From Euryarchaeota archaeon UBA126 (GTDB lineage: Archaea > Thermoplasmatota > Poseidoniia > Poseidoniales > Thalassarchaeaceae), in NCBI GenBank assembly GCA_002497025.1, contig DAMG01000004.1, positions 4,105-13,985 of the forward strand: a stretch of 9,881 nucleotides of DNA, in the 5' to 3' direction. The notes beneath the pieces were generated by a model, which was not told the origin of the DNA, made no database searches, and worked only from the letters and a program-made list of their open reading frames with translations. The position numbers and the translations under genes are program-made. Within the stretch, counting starts at the first letter, position 1. Every line of letters begins with the position of its first letter. Shown here piece by piece: positions 5,913 through 9,881 of the stretch.

Positions 5913-7393
5913 GATTTCCACTTCGGTATCGATTGTTGATTATTTCCTCGGAATCGATTAACTAAGGCGTAGGTTAGGAATAAAGTGCTAAACGCAAATA
6001 CTACCAAAGCGATTGGGAAGGGCTTTACCTCGTCAGGATGGATTAACATCACTGTAATAGTTGCGTATTCACCGTCGTCATCAATTACTTCTAGGGTGAG
6101 TTCTGCCCTGTAATCATCACCCTCTAGCCAAGTAAATGAACGCTCACAGCCTTCGTACAAAGGAGAGTTATCCAATAACCAAATACACCTCAAACCAGAT
6201 GCGTCATTAATTGTATCAGAGCTCTCTGTTGCATCCAATTGTATATCTGAAGGATTGGAAAATCTAAATTCCTGCCCATCTAGAATTTGCTCCCCGTCGA
6301 TTATCAATGACGCCGTGGGGACTGTGTTTTTAATATCAAAAATAACCATTTGTTCTGATGATAAGCCTCCTTTGTCATATACTGTTAGGCTAAGTGTGTA
6401 ATTTCCTGATTGAGTCCCAGATAATGAGTAAGTGTTGAGATCCTCACCCATTTTTACATCAATCGGCAGGGTACCTGAGTGAGACGGTCTTCTGAGAGTC
6501 CAAACATAGTACATGTCGGTACGACCCCAGTAAGGATCTTCTGTTAACGTGGCATCAAATGTATGCCAAATATCATCCTCCACTGCATAATCAATTCCTG
6601 ATATTTTAATCACTGGAGGTTGATTGTTGACACGAATTGAAAACTCATGAATCGCCCCCTCCGTATTCGAACTGCTTGACGAGCAACCAATTAGGGTTAT
6701 TTCGAGCCAACCATCTAGTTTCCCTGAAATGTCCCAAATGATTTCAAAATCTCCGGAAGGAAATTGGTATACTTCTGATGTTAAAGATGACTCACTACAA
6801 ATTGAAGATTGAGGTATATGAGAGGATTGCATAAGTCCCTGTGCTAACGAGCCTGTGAGTTCTACGTTGACTTCACCTATTGGGTAGGTACCAAGCCAAC
6901 CACTAACTTTCATCGAAGAATCGATTAATTGCCCCGATTGATCGGTGTCTAATAAAAATCCAATTAAACCTGTTGAATTATCTTGGATCATAAAAACAAC
7001 TCTATTTTCAATAACCTCTAATCCACTATCGTCAATAGAATGGACACTGACATAACAAGCACATTCTCCTGTGGCTGAGAATGTTAACTCAAAGGACCAA
7101 GACCATTGTTCTCGACTACTAGTAGAGGTGATTTCAACCATAGAATTTAGCAAATCTCCGCCATCGAATTCGGCACCATCTTTAGAAACCCTCCAAAAAA
7201 CATCTGAAGGTTGTTCATCATCTTCAATGATTCCTGAAAAAAATATTGATTCTGATGAATATTCACCATTTTCAATATCTATACTAATTAATGCCGGATC
7301 ACCATCGTATGTTGTATCGGCTGTAACATTATTACAAAGCAAAAGTAATGCTGTTAGAGACAGCACAACCGGCCCCCAGTGCCTCTTCATCAT
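5909..7393 (-). CDS. Secreted, membrane-anchored protein with Ig/PKD-like domains
   Basis: This is a probable cell-surface protein of 494 residues. From ATG at 7393 it begins with a standard signal peptide: MMKRHWG, then the hydrophobic stretch PVVLSLTALLLLC, then NNVTA as a likely cleavage site. Next come about four beta-sandwich-like segments of 95-115 residues. The third is the clearest, with the PKD-type ending YTLSLTVYDKGGL and then NTVPTASL. The fourth ends ELTLEVIDDDGEYATITV and contains a cysteine pair (LRC...EGC) that could form a disulfide. One hydrophobic helix (FPIALVVFAFSTLFLTYALV) and a basic tail (NRFRGNNQ) close it, giving an outside ectodomain and a short cytoplasmic end. TTG at 7441, 1 nt after the kinase stop, is an alternative start and would add 16 residues before the signal peptide. 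The ligand or role is unknown; adhesion or surface assembly is a guess from architecture. Confidence 0.82.
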   Translation of the reverse strand: MMKRHWGPVVLSLTALLLLCNNVTADTTYDGDPALISIDIENGEYSSESIFFSGIIEDDEQPSDVFWRVSKDGAEFDGGDLLNSMVEITSTSSREQWSWSFELTFSATGECACYVSVHSIDDSGLEVIENRVVFMIQDNSTGLIGFLLDTDQSGQLIDSSMKVSGWLGTYPIGEVNVELTGSLAQGLMQSSHIPQSSICSESSLTSEVYQFPSGDFEIIWDISGKLDGWLEITLIGCSSSSSNTEGAIHEFSIRVNNQPPVIKISGIDYAVEDDIWHTFDATLTEDPYWGRTDMYYVWTLRRPSHSGTLPIDVKMGEDLNTYSLSGTQSGNYTLSLTVYDKGGLSSEQMVIFDIKNTVPTASLIIDGEQILDGQEFRFSNPSDIQLDATESSDTINDASGLRCIWLLDNSPLYEGCERSFTWLEGDDYRAELTLEVIDDDGEYATITVMLIHPDEVKPFPIALVVFAFSTLFLTYALVNRFRGNNQQSIPKWKS

Positions 7394-7442
7394 TGTTATC
7401 GGTTGACCAATCTGTCTTGAACCCCATGCAAATGTGTTCAAT

Positions 7443-8501
7443 TCATCTCTCAGATATTTGCATTTGCCACACCATTTCGTCTAACCAAGTTCCTAGTGTG
7501 TCGATATCAACGAATTCATGACTAGCTTCAGCGGTTAGAATACAATCACAAGCGGCCGCGGCTAGTAAACCCGCATCTTCCATCGGCAATCCGTTTCCTA
7601 ATGCTACAGCCAGGGCAGTAGCTGCTGCGTCATGTAAGCCAATTTGTTGTTTTGGAGCAGGGGCAGAACAATCAAAATGAATTGTTTCACCCTCCGATTG
7701 GTAGAGGGTCACCCCATTTACCCCTCCTAAAACCACCAGAGCATCCCAATCGTATGTTGTGATAAGTTCCGATGCTGCAGTAGCCGAATCGGAAGCTTCC
7801 AAACGCCGGCGCAACAGTTCCATACCCCTCATTTCAACAAGAACGACTGTAGCGCCGCGGGACCGTTCTAAACCAGTTAATTTTGGGTCCATTATTACAG
7901 GAATTCCAATTTTATGGGCAGCCCCTATCAGCTTTGATGCGCTGGAAACAGTAACAGCACCATTATCATAATCCGAGATTACCAAAGCACAACTATTCTC
8001 CAATTGTTTCATCGCATTATTGGACAATTTCTCTGACATTGAGGCCTCAATAGACTCTAGAGGCCCTCTATCCGCTTGGAGTAATATTTGGCTGTCTTCA
8101 AGAAGACTTTCTCTACTACCAAAGAATCGAATTTTCACTAGTGTATGCCTATCTGAAACTGATTCAATTCCTGTTACTGTTATTCCGTCTTCAATTAACA
8201 TGTCCACAATTGCTTTACCTTCTCTGTCATTTCCAACAAATGTGTGAAAATCAACATCTAGACCTATTGAGTTTAGGCCTCTTGCAATGTGGGCTGCTGC
8301 CCCTGGGCTCTCATCAGTTTGGAAAATTTTGAGGACAGGGACAGGGGCGATTGAATTGAGGTTGTTCGCATATCCGTGGTGATAACGGTCTAACATCACG
8401 TCTCCCAATAATGTCACTTGGGAACCTTCCATATCATTGAGACTAGAACGTAATCTACGTAGTGATTCGATGCGTGAGACGGTATCTTCGTCAATCGCCA
8501 T
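7443..8501 (-). CDS. PfkB/RfaE-like sugar kinase with eroded active-site motifs
   Basis: The 352-residue protein resembles the kinase domain of HldE/RfaE (D-glycero-beta-D-manno-heptose 7-phosphate kinase) and other PfkB (ribokinase) proteins. LLGDVMLDRY is at residues 31-40 and IAPVPVLKI at 51-59. SPGAAAHIARGL at 65-76 replaces the usual PGGAANVA. The strand ALVISDYDNGAV is at 172-183 and GIPVIMDPK at 199-207. The key motifs have decayed. The usual DVTGAGDT loop reads QQIGLHDA at 285-292: the catalytic Asp (D291) remains, but the anion-hole glycine before it is His. The NxxE Mg/ATP motif after GAT is replaced by LVEMRGMEL. There is no nucleotidyltransferase domain as in full-length HldE. It could be a kinase with altered chemistry or a pseudokinase; the true substrate is unknown. 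Start ATG at 8501 has GGTG just before it. The surface-protein gene follows within 1-49 nt, so they probably share a transcript. Confidence 0.83.
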   Translation of the reverse strand: MAIDEDTVSRIESLRRLRSSLNDMEGSQVTLLGDVMLDRYHHGYANNLNSIAPVPVLKIFQTDESPGAAAHIARGLNSIGLDVDFHTFVGNDREGKAIVDMLIEDGITVTGIESVSDRHTLVKIRFFGSRESLLEDSQILLQADRGPLESIEASMSEKLSNNAMKQLENSCALVISDYDNGAVTVSSASKLIGAAHKIGIPVIMDPKLTGLERSRGATVVLVEMRGMELLRRRLEASDSATAASELITTYDWDALVVLGGVNGVTLYQSEGETIHFDCSAPAPKQQIGLHDAAATALAVALGNGLPMEDAGLLAAAACDCILTAEASHEFVDIDTLGTWLDEMVWQMQISER

Positions 8502-8513
8502 GCACCGTCGAAT

Positions 8514-8521
8514 GGTGGAGG
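8514..8521 (+). promoter_or_regulatory. Shine-Dalgarno site for the splicing endonuclease
   Basis: GGTGGAGG ends 4 nt before ATG at 8526 and is a good complement of archaeal 16S rRNA 3' ends. It favours this start over the in-frame ATG at 8598, which has GAGGT directly touching it and so no usable spacing. Confidence 0.6.
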
Positions 8522-8525
8522 GCGA

Positions 8526-9596
8526 ATGAGGTTTGGGGGAGTTAAATGGTCAAATCATGACCGACTAACTCAAGCGAGTAGGTTCTTTCCGCGAGGTATG
8601 GCTGACCTCTCCGGGAGTTGGATCTATGAGGGACCAGCCGCAGATAGGCTTTGGCAAAAATCAGCGATTGGTAGGCCTGTTGGAGAGGGGAAACTAGAGC
8701 TATCCCCTGCGGAAACAATGTTTGTTCACTATCACAGACACTTAGATTTACCAACAAATGATTGGAAATACACAGCGTTAAATCAAAATTCGATGCTATT
8801 ACAAGAATACTCCATCTTAGAGGCTCTTCGAGTACCAGGAAATAAACTTATTTTATCCCAAAATATGGAACTTTTTTCCCAACAAATCCACCCTATGTCT
8901 TGGGCTGCTAGATGGACTTCTAACACGCATCCAAGAAATAGTAAACCAGTTTCTGAAATACGATGGTTTCATGAATCTGACAAATTAGATGCGATTGAAT
9001 TACATCAATGGATAATTGATGTAAGTAGTTCAGGAAGGATTCCCGAGGTGTTGGTTGTTGATGAAGAATTGAGTGTTGTGACATACCACCTTTCTTCGGA
9101 AAACCCCCTCGGTTCGTTTCAAGAACATGGAGCGATAGAATCTTTGGCTAACTTATCAGGAGGTATTGCTTCAGCCAACGGTTTGCTATTTCCTTCTGAT
9201 GATTGGAACATCAAACAATTAGGAGTGCCTACATCTGGAGGCATACATCTAGATTCAATCGCATGTGAAATTATTCAAGGATTAAATCCTATATCTGAAG
9301 GCGCAATGATTCTTTCTGACTTGCTAAACAGAGGCCTCGTTATTCGACCCGGATTCAAGTATGGGACTAGATGGAGATGTTACGATAAGCCTCTTGGAGA
9401 AGATCACGCACCTTTCCTCGTAGTCCTACCTGAGGATGCGCCAAGAGATTGGGCTGGTGCTTGCCTCGCTTCCAGATTAGCATCAGGAGTTAACAAAATT
9501 TGGTTACACCCAGTAGGAGAAGGAAATTCATGGAATTATCTAGCAATTACTAGACCACCCCCCGATTCACGGTGGTCAAATCCAAATAAACGATGA
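8526..9596 (+). CDS. endA: tRNA-splicing endonuclease, tandem-domain (alpha2-type)
   Basis: EndA cuts pre-tRNA introns at bulge-helix-bulge sites, giving 2',3'-cyclic phosphate and 5'-OH ends for RNA ligation. The catalytic domain is C-terminal: LLNRGLVIRPGFKYGTRWRCY, then GEDHAPF, then SGVNKIWLHPV. The likely catalytic triad is Y286, H294 and K324. At 356 residues it is about twice a single unit. The N-terminal half repeats the leading family motif (SAIGRPVGEGKLELSPAE at 46-63, matched by KQLGVPTSGGIHLDSIA at 230-246) but shows no triad, so it is a structural, non-catalytic copy. This fits the homodimeric alpha2 class known from Archaeoglobus and Thermoplasma relatives. A good SD supports the ATG. 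The gene diverges from the kinase with 24 nt between starts and ends 8 nt from a convergent gene. Confidence 0.9.
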   Translation: MRFGGVKWSNHDRLTQASRFFPRGMADLSGSWIYEGPAADRLWQKSAIGRPVGEGKLELSPAETMFVHYHRHLDLPTNDWKYTALNQNSMLLQEYSILEALRVPGNKLILSQNMELFSQQIHPMSWAARWTSNTHPRNSKPVSEIRWFHESDKLDAIELHQWIIDVSSSGRIPEVLVVDEELSVVTYHLSSENPLGSFQEHGAIESLANLSGGIASANGLLFPSDDWNIKQLGVPTSGGIHLDSIACEIIQGLNPISEGAMILSDLLNRGLVIRPGFKYGTRWRCYDKPLGEDHAPFLVVLPEDAPRDWAGACLASRLASGVNKIWLHPVGEGNSWNYLAITRPPPDSRWSNPNKR

Positions 9597-9604
9597 TTTT
9601 ACGA

Positions 9605-9881
9605 TTATTGAGATTCATTTTCTTCATTTATGGGTGGATTTTTACTAATTGTTTTGGGATTCGAACTAGGGACCAAAGAGATAGCCATTAAGATGAAAAT
9701 CACCATAATCGCATTGCTAGGTTGAACCAACCAAGAAAGAGGACTATCCCCGTTGAATGATGATTGTGCGGTGAGGGTAACCGGAACTCTTTGTTCAAGT
9801 CCAAATGAGTCTACGAAAACAAGTTCTCCTTCTGCAATCATGCCTGGGGTCAATAACCCGTCAGGAACAATGTTGAGTACC
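9605..9881 (-). CDS. C-terminal end of a membrane-anchored surface protein, 5' part outside window
   Basis: The frame is open to the window edge: upstream of the TTG at 9853 it continues as VLNIVPDGLL, so this is the last ~91 residues of a longer protein, not a small gene. The visible part ends a beta-type domain (MIAEGELVFVDSFGLEQRVPVTLT), followed by a short linker and one hydrophobic helix (SNAIMVIFILMAISLVP). A short polar tail (NPKTISKNPPINEENESQ) closes it. The layout matches the Ig-like protein at 5909-7393: an external domain, a C-terminal anchor and a small inside tail. No family is recognised. Its TAA is 8 nt from the end of the splicing endonuclease gene. Confidence 0.7.
   Translation of the reverse strand, partial: VLNIVPDGLLTPGMIAEGELVFVDSFGLEQRVPVTLTAQSSFNGDSPLSWLVQPSNAIMVIFILMAISLVPSSNPKTISKNPPINEENESQ

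Noticed and set aside
7303..7393. Possible lipobox (LLLLC) in the surface-protein signal peptide
   Set aside because: The residue before Cys is Leu, not Gly/Ala/Ser, and VTA|D further on is a better signal peptidase I site. A C-terminal anchor is already present.
9605..9853. A separate 82-residue small membrane protein
   Set aside because: The frame continues without a stop to the window edge and the visible start is a TTG inside a beta domain, so it is the end of a longer gene.
1..9881. CRISPR array, insertion sequence, tRNA/rRNA gene or defence system
   Set aside because: No direct repeats with spacers, no transposase or terminal repeats, no tRNA-like cloverleaf and no defence-type domains were seen; genes are tightly packed throughout.

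Overview
This window most likely comes from a planktonic archaeon, probably Thermoplasmatota of the Marine Group II/III (Poseidoniales) type. The reasons are a mixture of traits. There is an archaeal tRNA-splicing endonuclease and an isoprenoid (geranylgeranyl) reductase. Beside them are a bacterial-type topoisomerase IA, a futalosine-pathway (MqnC-like) menaquinone enzyme and surface proteins with Ig/PKD-like domains and a C-terminal membrane anchor. The DNA is AT-rich, very densely packed, and uses TTG start codons often. The lineage is an inference from gene content; no rRNA or tRNA gene is present to fix it.

Layout. Plus strand, 1-3311: the C-terminal part of a topoisomerase I, then a geranylgeranyl-reductase-family flavoprotein, then an unknown two-pass membrane protein that starts 4 nt after the reductase stop. 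Minus strand, 8501-3312 (transcribed right to left): a divergent PfkB/RfaE-like sugar kinase, a secreted and membrane-anchored Ig/PKD-like protein, an M24 Xaa-Pro aminopeptidase, and MqnC. These four genes look like one operon or two short ones, possibly separated by a small hairpin at the end of the Ig-like gene. Plus strand, 8526-9596: tRNA-splicing endonuclease with two tandem domains, divergent from the kinase with only 24 bp between the start codons. Minus strand, 9881-9605: the C-terminal end of another membrane-anchored protein. No intergenic stretch exceeds about 80 bases, and no mobile element, CRISPR array or RNA gene is visible.

How the genes may relate. The reductase and MqnC converge on each other and both concern isoprenoid/quinone chemistry: MqnC closes the ring of the menaquinone precursor, and this reductase family saturates isoprenoid chains of lipids or menaquinones. 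The peptidase and splicing endonuclease are housekeeping genes. The most unusual points are three degenerate copies of a ~50-residue 'KQ...EAS..LI..L' module at the topoisomerase C terminus, where zinc fingers are usual; a PfkB-family kinase whose GAGD and NxxE motifs are eroded; and an uncharacterised membrane protein coupled to the reductase. I found no clear previously undescribed multi-gene system.
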